DNA of 64,000 bases. Source: Chitinophaga varians (GTDB taxonomy: Bacteria; Bacteroidota; Bacteroidia; Chitinophagales; Chitinophagaceae). A program made the position numbers and the translations under genes. Each line of letters starts with the position of its first letter. The stretch's first letter is position 1. Location: contig NZ_JABAIA010000002.1 of the NCBI RefSeq assembly GCF_012641275.1, positions 1,302,001 through 1,366,000 of the forward strand. The letters are read 5' to 3'. The notes below the pieces were generated by a model that saw only the letters and a list, made by a program, of their open reading frames with translations, had not been told where the DNA came from and ran no database searches. Positions 1-9,372 of the stretch are shown here, one piece after another.

Positions 1-2
1 AA

Positions 3-1310
3 ATGTATGCATTGACCAAAAGCAAAAAAGAAACAGACTGGCTTACAGCCGCCCGTTTCTTCTATCAGCTGAAAAAAAATAATGTGAGCGATTCCATTCA
101 GCAGGTGGCCGCGAAACAATTCCCCACCGGGGTTGTAGCACGCAACAACGCAGTGGAAGTCATCTATAATGAAAATGATCCGGTGAAGAAAGAAGCGCTC
201 TATAAAGCATGGCTTAAAAAATTCCCGCCGGATAAACGAAGCAAGGACATGATCGTGTATGACTACGCCGCTAATAGCATAGGTACGGCATATGCAGACG
301 CTGATAATCTGCCTAAAGCATTGGAATATGCCAACAGTATCATGTCGCCCTTCTGGAAAGGGCAGGGATGGGCCGGTACAGCGGCACGCATTCTCAAACA
401 CGGTCATACGGCGGAAGCTAAGGTGCTGCTGAAAAAAGCAGTCGAAGACGCCTATGAATTCAAAACCACCCGTAAAAATGAGGAAGGCGCCATGTTCGCG
501 GCCACCGGGTATCCCGGCTATCTCAGTTCCTATGCGCAGTTGTTGTTTAACGACAAAGAATATGATTCGGCGCTGGTGTACCTGAAACGCGCCGAACAGG
601 CGGAGACGCCTGTCCGCCCCCAGGTGAATGAGATGTATGCTAAAGTGCTGATCGCCAAAGGTGACTACCAACAAGCTTTTGTACGCCTCAGCGAAGTGGC
701 TGCACAAGGCCAGCTGAATGCGGGCAGCAGAGGGTTACTGGCAGAGACCTATGCTAAAGTGCGTGGCGACAACCAGCTGGAGAAATACATAGACTCCCTG
801 AAAGGCGGTCTTGATGACAAAATGAAGGCGGAATTCGCCAAACAGATCATCAAGGTACCGGCGCCGGGATTCACCCTGAAAGATGTGGACGGCAATACTG
901 TATCGCTGTCAGACTATAAGGGAAAGACCGTCGTGCTGGATTTCTGGGCCACCTGGTGCGGCCCCTGCAAAGCCTCTTTCCCGGCCATGAAAAAGGCCAT
1001 GGAGAAATATAAGAACGATCCGAATGTAAAGTTCCTGTTTGTGCATACCTGGGAAAAAGAGGAGAACGCCGCGGCGAGTGCCAAAAAGTTCATTACCGGT
1101 AATGGTTATCCTTTCCAGGTGTTGATGGACCTGAAAGATCCGGCCACCGGTATTAACAAAGTGGTGGACAGCTATAAAGTACAGGGCATACCCACCAAGT
1201 TCGTGATCGACGGAAAGGGTGATATCCGTTTTCGGTTCACCGGCTTCAGCGGCGGGGACGATGCAGCCGTTGCGGAGGTATCTGCGATGGTGACGCTGGC
1301 GAACCAGTGA
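3..1310 (+). CDS. TlpA-like thioredoxin-fold protein (5' end outside window)
   Basis: C-terminal thioredoxin domain of the TlpA/AlkyI-type: the segment LDFWATWCGPCKASFPAMKK carries the redox CxxC at residues 319 and 322 of the visible frame, preceded by APGFTLKDVDGNTVSLSDYKGK, the usual AhpC-TSA/TlpA entry. The first ~280 residues are helical and TPR-like. Bacteroidota proteins of this layout are normally secreted thiol-disulfide oxidoreductases with a signal peptide. None is seen here, and the frame is open to the window edge, so the N-terminus is almost certainly missing and the ATG at base 3 is probably internal. A strong hairpin terminator follows at 1342. The redox partner is unknown. 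Confidence 0.85.
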   Translation: MYALTKSKKETDWLTAARFFYQLKKNNVSDSIQQVAAKQFPTGVVARNNAVEVIYNENDPVKKEALYKAWLKKFPPDKRSKDMIVYDYAANSIGTAYADADNLPKALEYANSIMSPFWKGQGWAGTAARILKHGHTAEAKVLLKKAVEDAYEFKTTRKNEEGAMFAATGYPGYLSSYAQLLFNDKEYDSALVYLKRAEQAETPVRPQVNEMYAKVLIAKGDYQQAFVRLSEVAAQGQLNAGSRGLLAETYAKVRGDNQLEKYIDSLKGGLDDKMKAEFAKQIIKVPAPGFTLKDVDGNTVSLSDYKGKTVVLDFWATWCGPCKASFPAMKKAMEKYKNDPNVKFLFVHTWEKEENAAASAKKFITGNGYPFQVLMDLKDPATGINKVVDSYKVQGIPTKFVIDGKGDIRFRFTGFSGGDDAAVAEVSAMVTLANQ

Positions 1311-1341
1311 CTGTTGATGGTGCGATAAAGCGTGAATGCTG

Positions 1342-1368
1342 AAAGGCCCGGGATTTCCCGGGCCTTTT
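1342..1368 (+). terminator. Rho-independent terminator after the TlpA-like gene
   Basis: Perfect 11-bp stem AAAGGCCCGGG / CCCGGGCCTTT with a four-base loop and a short T run. It lies between the convergent TlpA-like gene and the CHAT gene and may serve both strands. Confidence 0.8.
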
Positions 1369-1374
1369 GCATTG

Positions 1375-4300
1375 TTATTTTATGATGATATTGGGATTGC
1401 CATACAGATGCATTGCCAGGCAGCCCTGAGGTGCGTAGAACACCTGCGATGTTTCGGGATCATATGTAGAAAGCTTTTGGTTTGCGAGATAGACGCTTTC
1501 GTTGATATTATAGCCCTCATACAGGCTATTGATAAAGGCCTGTAACCAGTTGCGCGACATGGTGACATCGTACGGCCAATAAGGAGCCACTACGGCGTCA
1601 TAGCCAGCCTTCAGCAGGTCGCCACTGAAAGAAACGATTTGATGCCCATACATTTCCTCCATAGAGGATCCGGAATTGCAGATAAATAAAACTGCTATTC
1701 TCCCTTTCCCAAATACTTTGGATGGATTCACAATAATGTTTTCCGGATTATCACCGGTTGATACTACTTTAAATCCGTTGAATTCCCGTATACCATGTGC
1801 CAGAAATATATTGATATCTGCGTGTAAGGGAATATCTGGATAACGGGTGGTAGTTACTGCAGCAACATATTGTTGCAATACAGGTTCCAGCTGGCTCAGT
1901 CCCCATGCGATGGTATGATTGCCGTCATCAGAGGGTATCCAGGCCGCCATGGTACAGTTACTGTACAGCGTTACCGTACGATGGTGCTGCAGCAGGTTCT
2001 CGATAGACATGATATTACAGAGTCCGTACTTCTTTCCGGCAAACTGATTACCTGTTATTAGCAGGTTATGCGGCATAGAAGCCAGGTCAGTACTAAAGCA
2101 AACCAACACTTCTGTGCAGGAGGCAGGTAGCTCTGGCAATGATGCGAAAGCAAAAAATTGAACGGTTTTTGCGTAGTCTTTTTCCTGTTCTGCCAGATCG
2201 TAGTCCCTTATTTTATCGGCATTGAAGTGGAATTTTCTGATGTGGAATGTCCATTGGGTGAGTTTTTCCAGGTCCCATTTGGGAAGCCGATAAGTGACAA
2301 TATGTTTGTTGGAGTCTATTGTCAGACAAATAATCTCGGAATCAATCTTCAGTAACCATAATAGTAATTGTTCATTTTTTAAAGTTAACATGGAAAGAAC
2401 ATAGTACTGATAGTGATTAAGCCGGGATTTCAGTTCCGGGTCCGGATTGAAATCAACTGACACTTTACCCATCTGTCGTTCTTTTTCCGGATAGGAAAAC
2501 GTAGGATCATTTAAAACCAGTCCGGATAATAATATGCCTTCCGTATCTCCCGTCTTCAGACAATAGCGGATCATATGATTGGCCAGATAGGTAATGTGGG
2601 CGGCTTCGAAGGTATAGTCCTGAACGTTCCTGGTTTCCATGGTATGCATCAGACCTTCAATAAAAACAGATTTGGATCTTTCCTCAGCACCGTATATTTT
2701 GTCTCTTAATGCATCCAGCTCATCCTGCTCGCAAGCCTCTTCCAGAATGTTGATTAAGACAGGTACCTTTTCGTGTGAAGAGCAGTATCCTTGTTCGCTG
2801 AGCTTAGAGATCTGGTAAAGGATAGCGAGCCAGGGAGCGAGTGCTATGCCTGAACGGACAATAGCGTATACCTCTTGATCCAGGTAGATGTATATTTCAG
2901 AAAGCGCTTCGGGGTGGGTATGAACGTTTTTTAGCAATAAGTTGAAATAGATGCCTGTTATCTTATATCTGTCGATATCTTTGAGCTTTAATTGATTCAG
3001 CCATTTAAAAAAAGTGACGGCTTCTTCGTAGTGATCAAAATTTCTGAGATAAATAAGGAAATGGGAGTAACCGTTTATCATCAGACTATAGGATATTTTT
3101 TCAAATGTCATCAGTGCAGTGAAGTAGAGGCAACCATACATGGCGGCCTGATATATATTTTCCTGCATGGTATAACAATGAAAAAGGATATTCCAGGCAT
3201 ATGCATGCTGGTGGTGGGTAACCGCAATCTGCAACACCTCTTCAGAGAGATTCCTGGCTTTTTCATGCATATGAGAGTAGTTCAGCAACATAACGGTGGT
3301 TGCACAACAGTTGTAAAACGTTTCCATTGTAGGCTGTCTGTCACGCAGCCCATATAAAATGGCCAACGATAGGAATAGGTACTGAATTTCTGTAGAATTT
3401 AGTTGCTGGTAGTTTTGGGTTTGTACGCAGAATACAGCAAAAGAGATAAGTACTTTTTCTTCAGTGGGAGTAAATAGTTCCGGTAATCTGACTTCCGGTA
3501 GACAGATCTGATATTGCAGATATTCCTCCACCCGTTTAAGCAGCGCTGTAATATTGGTGCCATTAACCTCCGGTGGTACATCAAATGTTTTATCGTCCTC
3601 GGAGATGTCTAAATCGATTTTATTCAGATTTTCGGTAATATACCGATTGAGGTGGCTGATGCCGGTGGACCTTGATTTGATTACTGCGTCCAGCAGCTGT
3701 TCCCGCTGGCCGGGAGGAATATATCCTGCCCGTGCTGTTTTGTGGAAAAGGGTGGAAAGGTGAAACTGGATAGTATTATCTACTGCCTCTTTGTTCCTTT
3801 CCTGTGAAATGTAATGTTTATAGTAGAGCCCCCAGTCAACGGTATCGGAGTTTTGCTGCTTTAGTTCATCATCGTTCATTAGGTCCAATGTTTCCAGCAG
3901 GATCTCCATTTCCCTGGTGGCCAGTGGTGTTATATTGGCGGTGAGACGTTTTATTTTATTTTGATTTATCATGACAGGCGTCGGAGACTGAATAAAGAAC
4001 TCCAGATTGTTACTGAATTCCTCTGCGTTTTTGTAGTACGGTATAGCAGCAATCGCTTTAGCAGCGAGATTTACAGATCCCTGATGAAGTGCCATGCTGT
4101 TATATTCTCCTATCTTCACATAGTTATTGATAAGACGGTAATCTACAATCGGTACGTCATTGAGATTTAATCCTGAATATATCGGGTGGTTAGTAAGAAT
4201 GCATGTTATTATTTTTGAATTGGACTTACGCTGGCCATCCAGCAATACGGTTTTTTCCTTCAATGTTTCTGCAGTGGCGGCCAGATGCTGTAAAGTATGT

Positions 4301-5706
4301 TCGTATTCTTGTTCTTTAACAGTGAAGTCGAAAGTAAAGACTTCTATTAAAAGCGCGCAGGAATCTAATTCAAACAGAATGTTGTCGTTGAAGTGCTCTT
4401 TATCATCTAGCGGTATATGCTCAAACCGGTGTCGCGTGTTCTTGTTCAGTGTTTTGATGAGAAATTCTTTAAAAGCACGTCTGATCATTTGTTCTGAGAG
4501 GCCTCCTGTTCTTAACCAGTTATCAAAATAGAGCGTTATATTGGGTTGGGTGAGCGTAGTCAGGTGTATGAATAATTTATCGCCGATCAGATAAAATGGA
4601 TACCGCCAGAAGTACGGTTGCTCCAAATCTGCGGTGAGCAGTTCAATAAACCTGTTGACAGCGGCCTCCGTAAGGTCATGCAATGTTGCTAGTTCTTTGA
4701 CGAGCGTTGCTTTGTCATAATAAAGAGGGATTTGATCTTCGCCGGCAACGGTGTTCACATGTGCGGTGAGATTCAACAAAGTTAAAAAAATGGTGCCTAG
4801 TTGACGAAGTGTAACGCCTTCAACGGCTGGCAACGGCATATCATCGATGTAACGGTATTCTTCCAGTGCTATCTGTATGGCAATTCTCTGCGGACTGTCT
4901 GTCAAGTATCCTGGTTGGATGGTAATTTCTCCTTCCGGTGCTACAGCGCCCAGTAGCGAGAGGAGAGGTTCGTACGTGGATTTCTCCGTCAATGCTATTT
5001 CAATTGTGCGATGGATCACCTGAGTACTGTTTCGGATAAGCCCTGTTTTTCTGACTAGTTCTACCTGAAGATCTTCTGATTTAAGGGTGATTTTTTTACC
5101 CTCTCCCCAGATGATGTAATATTGATCGAACATCAGTCTGTAATAAATCATTTCTTTAAAAACCAGGATGACACCAGCAGCTTCCAGTATCTTGTGACTA
5201 TCAAATGAGGTGTGCTTCTTTTCCCCATCTGTTACAGCGGGACCCGGCCATTGCGCGATGAACTGTAGTATCAATGCCAGCAGGTCGACATGGTTTTCCA
5301 TAACAGCACTCGCGTCATGCGCTTGCCCATTTTCGTCTTCAAATACAAACGCCTTTCCCATAATGCTGAGGTCCTGAATGCCAGCACCTTTCTCCTGAAG
5401 TGTGCTTAGCTGCGAGCAGCATTGCAGATGCATTTTATTAAAATACGCGAAAAAGAATGCCCTCAAGCCATCTTTGTTGAGTCCAAGTTTCTCGAAATCC
5501 CGATATATGCCGGCGCTTAACTCTTTGTAAAGCTCGTTGGCCAGTAAAACATAGTGGAGCAAATGTTTCGCTTTGGGTTCCTGGTCTTCGTGTTTGCCCG
5601 CTGCCTTCCTAAGTGTTTCGCCATCAAATAATGTTGAGAATGGGTTAAACCGATCGTCCTGCTTTAATAATTTTCTAAGCTGACCTATTGATAATGACAT
5701 AGACAA
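1375..5706 (-). CDS. Large CHAT-domain (caspase-like) protein with a helical-repeat body
   Basis: The 1443-residue protein has no signal peptide or membrane segment. The C-terminal ~150 residues look like a CHAT peptidase: NIFLAHGIREF gives a candidate catalytic His1304 and AVLFICNSGSSMEE a candidate Cys1343, followed by the typical region on an enclosed activity (VVAPYWPYDV) and a terminal AMHLYGNP. Residues ~650-1150 are alpha-helical and TPR-like. Around residues 440-540 a block with FELDSCALLIEVFTF and then IITCILTNHPIYSG resembles a degenerate PD-(D/E)XK fold. CHAT proteins are known as effectors or proteases in bacterial conflict and cell-death systems; the target here is unknown. The gene stands alone, with no obvious partner beside it. 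The CHAT call is firm; function is inference. Confidence 0.75.
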   Translation of the reverse strand: MSMSLSIGQLRKLLKQDDRFNPFSTLFDGETLRKAAGKHEDQEPKAKHLLHYVLLANELYKELSAGIYRDFEKLGLNKDGLRAFFFAYFNKMHLQCCSQLSTLQEKGAGIQDLSIMGKAFVFEDENGQAHDASAVMENHVDLLALILQFIAQWPGPAVTDGEKKHTSFDSHKILEAAGVILVFKEMIYYRLMFDQYYIIWGEGKKITLKSEDLQVELVRKTGLIRNSTQVIHRTIEIALTEKSTYEPLLSLLGAVAPEGEITIQPGYLTDSPQRIAIQIALEEYRYIDDMPLPAVEGVTLRQLGTIFLTLLNLTAHVNTVAGEDQIPLYYDKATLVKELATLHDLTEAAVNRFIELLTADLEQPYFWRYPFYLIGDKLFIHLTTLTQPNITLYFDNWLRTGGLSEQMIRRAFKEFLIKTLNKNTRHRFEHIPLDDKEHFNDNILFELDSCALLIEVFTFDFTVKEQEYEHTLQHLAATAETLKEKTVLLDGQRKSNSKIITCILTNHPIYSGLNLNDVPIVDYRLINNYVKIGEYNSMALHQGSVNLAAKAIAAIPYYKNAEEFSNNLEFFIQSPTPVMINQNKIKRLTANITPLATREMEILLETLDLMNDDELKQQNSDTVDWGLYYKHYISQERNKEAVDNTIQFHLSTLFHKTARAGYIPPGQREQLLDAVIKSRSTGISHLNRYITENLNKIDLDISEDDKTFDVPPEVNGTNITALLKRVEEYLQYQICLPEVRLPELFTPTEEKVLISFAVFCVQTQNYQQLNSTEIQYLFLSLAILYGLRDRQPTMETFYNCCATTVMLLNYSHMHEKARNLSEEVLQIAVTHHQHAYAWNILFHCYTMQENIYQAAMYGCLYFTALMTFEKISYSLMINGYSHFLIYLRNFDHYEEAVTFFKWLNQLKLKDIDRYKITGIYFNLLLKNVHTHPEALSEIYIYLDQEVYAIVRSGIALAPWLAILYQISKLSEQGYCSSHEKVPVLINILEEACEQDELDALRDKIYGAEERSKSVFIEGLMHTMETRNVQDYTFEAAHITYLANHMIRYCLKTGDTEGILLSGLVLNDPTFSYPEKERQMGKVSVDFNPDPELKSRLNHYQYYVLSMLTLKNEQLLLWLLKIDSEIICLTIDSNKHIVTYRLPKWDLEKLTQWTFHIRKFHFNADKIRDYDLAEQEKDYAKTVQFFAFASLPELPASCTEVLVCFSTDLASMPHNLLITGNQFAGKKYGLCNIMSIENLLQHHRTVTLYSNCTMAAWIPSDDGNHTIAWGLSQLEPVLQQYVAAVTTTRYPDIPLHADINIFLAHGIREFNGFKVVSTGDNPENIIVNPSKVFGKGRIAVLFICNSGSSMEEMYGHQIVSFSGDLLKAGYDAVVAPYWPYDVTMSRNWLQAFINSLYEGYNINESVYLANQKLSTYDPETSQVFYAPQGCLAMHLYGNPNIIIK

Positions 5707-5896
5707 AAAAATAATTTAAATTTTTTCTTAATAATGCTGTCTTTGCAACAGCTGTGATTACTTGTATAACACAATGCCAGCAAGAGAATGGTATGCTTTT
5801 GAGATAAATAGAGAATTTTTTTATCAAGCGGACGAGTGGCAGGATCACCCTGCAAGAATGTCTCTTTTACATCTCTTATAACCAACAACAAGCAGT

Positions 5897-5904
5897 TAAA
5901 TTTG
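5897..5904 (+). promoter_or_regulatory. Candidate -7 promoter box TAAATTTG
   Basis: Exact match to the Bacteroidota -7 consensus TAnnTTTG, 23 bases before the SRPBCC start codon. No clear TTTG is present at -33, so only half of the promoter is supported. Confidence 0.4.
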
Positions 5905-5926
5905 TTATTCAACAAAAACAATAACG

Positions 5927-6358
5927 ATGGTCAATATTTGGCACAGACTAGTCATTAAAGCTTCTCCGGAACAAGTTTACAAGGCGCTTTCCACACAGGA
6001 AGGACTTGCCGGCTGGTGGACACCGGACACCGTTGCAAAGCCGGAAATTGGCAGCATCGCACGCTTTGCGTTTGATGACTATGCAAAAGAGATGAAGGTG
6101 GTGGTGCTGGAGCCATCCAAACAGGTAAAATGGGAATGCCTCAAAGCTGTGGATGAATGGATTGGTACGACTATCACCTTTGACCTGGAGCCGCATAACC
6201 TCGGCACGACCTTGTTCTTTCATCATGATGGATGGAAAGTCTATTCGCCGACTTATGCTGTCTGCACCTACGATTGGGCCATATTTTTGAGAAGCTTGAA
6301 ACGATTGTGCCAGACAGGGAAAGGGCAGCCTTATCCCGACCAGAGCAAATTTGAATAA
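5927..6358 (+). CDS. SRPBCC / AHSA1-like lipid-transfer fold protein
   Basis: The 143 residues have the START/SRPBCC pattern: RLVIKASPEQVYKALSTQEGLAGWWTPDT at the N-terminus, a central IGSIARFAF strand, and a C-terminal helix with WAIFLRSLKRLCQTGKGQPY. The length is normal for AHSA1-type (Activator of Hsp90 ATPase homologue) single-domain proteins, which bind hydrophobic ligands in a helix-grip cavity. Ligand and pathway cannot be told. It is convergent with the AraC gene, whose stop codon is three bases away, and has its own -7 promoter box upstream. Confidence 0.8.
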   Translation: MVNIWHRLVIKASPEQVYKALSTQEGLAGWWTPDTVAKPEIGSIARFAFDDYAKEMKVVVLEPSKQVKWECLKAVDEWIGTTITFDLEPHNLGTTLFFHHDGWKVYSPTYAVCTYDWAIFLRSLKRLCQTGKGQPYPDQSKFE

Positions 6359-6361
6359 GCG

Positions 6362-7234
6362 CTATTGATTGGTTCCCCGGAAATCATGCGGGTTCTGTCC
6401 GCTCATTTTCCGGAAAAAAACAGTGAAGTTGGAAGGGTGTCCAAAGCCAAGACAGTACGCTATCTCGCTGATACTCCAGTCCGTGGTGCGCAGCAGGGTT
6501 TTGGCTTCCTTCAGGAGATGGTCTGCGATCACCTGGGTGGTGGTTTTGCCGGTGACAGATTTAACGGCCCTGTTCAGGTAGTTCACATGTATAGACAGCT
6601 GTGTTGCAAAAGCAGTTGCGGTTTTTAGCTGTACCTGCTCATGCACGGTGGTAATGGCGCATTGTTTGGTCAGCAGTTCCAGGAACAGTGTGGTGATCCT
6701 GTTTGCTGAGTTATGCAGCTGCCAGGTGGCAGGGGACGTGATCTTCACGGCTTCATGGTGCAGCAACTGAATATAATGCCTGATGACATCATTTTTTTGT
6801 TGATAGTGCCCTTCCTGCTCTTTGATCATCATTTCAAAAATGAAGACCAATTTCTCTGCGGTGGCTTCATCCGGAAGCAGTACATGATCGCCCCTGATAT
6901 TGAAGACGGTGGATGCCGCCAGATTGTACACAAAGGAATCGGTAAATAAACAGAAATAGTAACGCAACTTGTCAGAAATACGTTTCCAGGAATAGGGGAT
7001 CATCGGATTGCTGAACAGGATAGCTTTGTCTTTTACCGTGATGGTGCGGTCTGCATACATGATCCGGACTTCGCCTTCCAGTATCAGCGAAATTTTATAA
7101 TAGTTACGCCGAACGAAAGGTGAAGGAACGCCCGGGTGGTCATCCCCCACATAAAAAACATAAAAGTCCTGTAAGTCTGAATACGGTTGATTTCTTCTGC
7201 TGAAAAACTGTCCTATTTGTTCCGGTGACTTCAT
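6362..7234 (-). CDS. AraC-family transcriptional regulator
   Basis: 290 residues. The N-terminal half is a cupin-like sensor region (YYKISLILEGEVRIMYADRTITVKDKAILFSNPMIPYSW). The C-terminal ~100 residues are an AraC HTH pair ending DWSISEIAYCLGFGHPSNFTVFFRKMSGQNPHDFR, the canonical second helix-turn-helix. It lies nine bases downstream of the SDR gene on the same strand, so the two are probably cotranscribed, and the regulator may control the oxidoreductase. The effector is unknown. Confidence 0.9.
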   Translation of the reverse strand: MKSPEQIGQFFSRRNQPYSDLQDFYVFYVGDDHPGVPSPFVRRNYYKISLILEGEVRIMYADRTITVKDKAILFSNPMIPYSWKRISDKLRYYFCLFTDSFVYNLAASTVFNIRGDHVLLPDEATAEKLVFIFEMMIKEQEGHYQQKNDVIRHYIQLLHHEAVKITSPATWQLHNSANRITTLFLELLTKQCAITTVHEQVQLKTATAFATQLSIHVNYLNRAVKSVTGKTTTQVIADHLLKEAKTLLRTTDWSISEIAYCLGFGHPSNFTVFFRKMSGQNPHDFRGTNQ

Positions 7235-7243
7235 GTACCTAAG

Positions 7244-8188
7244 TTACGAAAATCTGACACCTGTAATATGTTCACTCAATTGCCATAAGGCGGCAGCCTG
7301 TATAGGGTCCAGCGCATGAGGCCGGACGCCGTAGGGTACGGTAACGTCAGCGGGCACACGCTCTGCGATGTTGCAGTCTTCACAATAAACACCTCCGATG
7401 CCGGCCAGCAGGGGACTAAGTGCGCACCAGGCTAACGTGGCGGCGCCCTGCTGCGGCGTTTTAAACGCTTTGACCGGTTCCGCCCACCTGCGGTATTCCT
7501 CCCGGCTCATATACCGGAAAATATCAGTGGCCACAGCGCCGGGATGTACGGCGAAGGCCCGGACGCCATGCGGTTGACCAATACGGTCCAACGCAAGGGT
7601 AAACAGCACGTTGGCGGTTTTCGACTGCCCATAGGCCTTCCTGGTGTCAAATGGATGTTTTTCAAAGTTGATGTCATCGGGTTGCCACGCCATATGCCGG
7701 TGCCCGATGGAAGAAGTGTTGATGATCCTTGCAGCGCCGGCCTGTTTCAGTGCTGGCCATAGCCTGCCGGTCAACTGAAAGTGACCGAGATGGTTGACCC
7801 CGAATTGCAGCTCATATCCCCGTTTGTCCGTTTGAAAAGACGGGACGTTGAACAAGCCTGCGTTGTTGAATAGGTAATCGGGTTTACCGTATTGGACAAG
7901 GAACTGCTCCGCGAAGCTGTCTACACTGTCCGGATCAGCCAGGTCCAGCGGAATAAAGGCAACGTTGCGCAGCTGTTGCAGTACATCAGTGGCTTTGCCC
8001 GCGTCCCGTGCGCCGACGATCACCTGCGCCCCTGCATGGCTTAATACCCTGGCTATTTCCAGCCCGATACCGGAATTACCGCCGGTGACAATCGCTGTTT
8101 TTCCGCGTAAATCATGGCCAGCTGCTACCGCTGCTGCGGTGGTTTCCGCGTTGAAGGGAGAGCTGATGGGTTGTTGTATGGTTTCCAT
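7244..8188 (-). CDS. Short-chain dehydrogenase/reductase
   Basis: Classical-type SDR of 314 residues. The Rossmann glycine motif TGGNSGIG is at residues 35-42, LFNNAG marks the NNAG motif, and INTSSIGH plus YGQSK supply the catalytic Ser and the Tyr-x-x-x-Lys. NAD(P)-dependent oxidoreductases of this layout resemble the retinol-dehydrogenase/WW-oxidoreductase group; the substrate cannot be inferred. First gene of a probable two-gene unit with the AraC regulator. A TAATTTTG box (minus strand, 8194-8201) lies so close to the ATG that the mRNA would be nearly leaderless. Confidence 0.88.
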   Translation of the reverse strand: METIQQPISSPFNAETTAAAVAAGHDLRGKTAIVTGGNSGIGLEIARVLSHAGAQVIVGARDAGKATDVLQQLRNVAFIPLDLADPDSVDSFAEQFLVQYGKPDYLFNNAGLFNVPSFQTDKRGYELQFGVNHLGHFQLTGRLWPALKQAGAARIINTSSIGHRHMAWQPDDINFEKHPFDTRKAYGQSKTANVLFTLALDRIGQPHGVRAFAVHPGAVATDIFRYMSREEYRRWAEPVKAFKTPQQGAATLAWCALSPLLAGIGGVYCEDCNIAERVPADVTVPYGVRPHALDPIQAAALWQLSEHITGVRFS

Positions 8189-8254
8189 TTGCGCAAAATT
8201 AAGATATCGGGAAAGGGAAAAATTGTGGAAATCAAACCAATAGTTATGGGAAAC

Positions 8255-8293
8255 AAAGAAGCTGTCTCAAAAGTGATTTGAGACAGCTTCTTT
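8255..8293 (-). terminator. Strong hairpin terminator downstream of rsgA
   Basis: Perfect 17-bp inverted repeat (AAAGAAGCTGTCTCAAA and its complement) around a five-base loop, starting 18 bases beyond the rsgA stop codon. T-rich sequence follows on the plus strand; on the minus strand the T tract is short. Confidence 0.7.
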
Positions 8294-8310
8294 GATTTTT
8301 GGAAACAGCG

Positions 8311-9372
8311 TCAATATTTGCTGTCCTTGCGGTGCTTACCTACCTGCCTGGCTATTTTGGAGAACTGCTTTTCATTTCGCCTCCTGTCTGCTTCACTGGT
8401 CTTGAAATGGTATTGCTCACGCAATAGTTTCAGGTAGCTGCGGTATACCGGCTCCGGCAATGTACCATGGTGGACAGCTGCTATGACGGCGCACCCTGGC
8501 TCGTGTTGATGGGTGCAGTCGCCAAACCGGCATTGCTGTGCCAGCTCATCTATCAGTGGGTGATGTATGCCTTTGCCTTCGCTCTCTTCTGTAACGCCGA
8601 ACTCGCGCATTCCCGGCGAGTCGATGATCATGCTGCCATTGGGAAGCAGTACAAGATGGCGGGCGGTGGTGGTATGTTTTCCTTTGTTGTTGGCGCTGCT
8701 GGTGGCGCCTTCTTCCTGTAGCCTGTAGCCAAGCAGGTTGTTGAGCAGCGTGCTTTTGCCTACGCCTGAAGATCCCAGCAGGATGTAGGTGTGCCGGGGC
8801 ACGAGGTATTGACTGCTCCACTCTTTTTGCTGTGCCTCATCCAGCGCGCTGGTGAGCACCACCGGGCAGTTGTATCCCAGCTCCTGTACCGCTTGCCGGT
8901 ACCTTTCCGCATCAGGTACGAGATCAGCTTTATTGAGAATGACAATAGGCGAAATATTGCATTGCACCACCTGTTGCAGGTAACGTTGCAAACGCATAGC
9001 ATTATAATTTTGGTCGAGCCCCTGCACAATAAACGCGGCATCGATGTTAGCAGCGAGCACCTGGCGAGTGCTTTGCGTACCGGGGGCTTTACGACTAAGC
9101 TCGTTGATGCGCGGCAGCGTACCGATAATGATGCCCTCCTCGTCGTAACGTTTCACCAGCACCCAATCGCCTGCTTTGGGATAGGCTTCAGGCTCACAGC
9201 TGTTGATAAGTGCGCCGGCGAGTTGCGCGTCCAGGTTGCCGGTTTCGGTGATCAGCAGATGTTTAAATCCTTGTATGGACAGCACTCTCGCAGCTTCGAG
9301 GTCCTGAGATGTGTTTGTTTCAAAATGACGCATAAAATGCTCATTCCAACCGTACAATTGTAGTATCGGCAT
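8311..9372 (-). CDS. rsgA: Ribosome small-subunit biogenesis GTPase RsgA
   Basis: Circularly permuted GTPase that acts late in 30S subunit maturation. An N-terminal OB-like region is followed by NKAD (ILNKADLV, G4), then the P-loop LLGSSGVGKSTLLNNLLG (G1) and IIDSPGMREFG (G3), an order diagnostic of the YjeQ/RsgA family. A C-terminal zinc site is visible in CRFGDCTHQHEPGCAV. The start at 9372 (MPILQLYGWNEHF) was chosen because family members begin with this LxxxGWNEHF segment; an ATG 14 codons upstream adds an unlikely extension. A long structured leader lies upstream. Confidence 0.95.
   Translation of the reverse strand: MPILQLYGWNEHFMRHFETNTSQDLEAARVLSIQGFKHLLITETGNLDAQLAGALINSCEPEAYPKAGDWVLVKRYDEEGIIIGTLPRINELSRKAPGTQSTRQVLAANIDAAFIVQGLDQNYNAMRLQRYLQQVVQCNISPIVILNKADLVPDAERYRQAVQELGYNCPVVLTSALDEAQQKEWSSQYLVPRHTYILLGSSGVGKSTLLNNLLGYRLQEEGATSSANNKGKHTTTARHLVLLPNGSMIIDSPGMREFGVTEESEGKGIHHPLIDELAQQCRFGDCTHQHEPGCAVIAAVHHGTLPEPVYRSYLKLLREQYHFKTSEADRRRNEKQFSKIARQVGKHRKDSKY

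Noticed and set aside
5685..5921. 78-residue minus-strand open frame before the CHAT gene
   Set aside because: Overlaps the CHAT start in another frame, is Cys- and Leu-rich without a motif, and lies in an A/T-rich promoter region.
8255..8293. Insertion-sequence end (the motif GCTGTCTCAAA is common at IS termini)
   Set aside because: It is one half of a perfect hairpin just after rsgA with no transposase or second end nearby; a terminator explains it.
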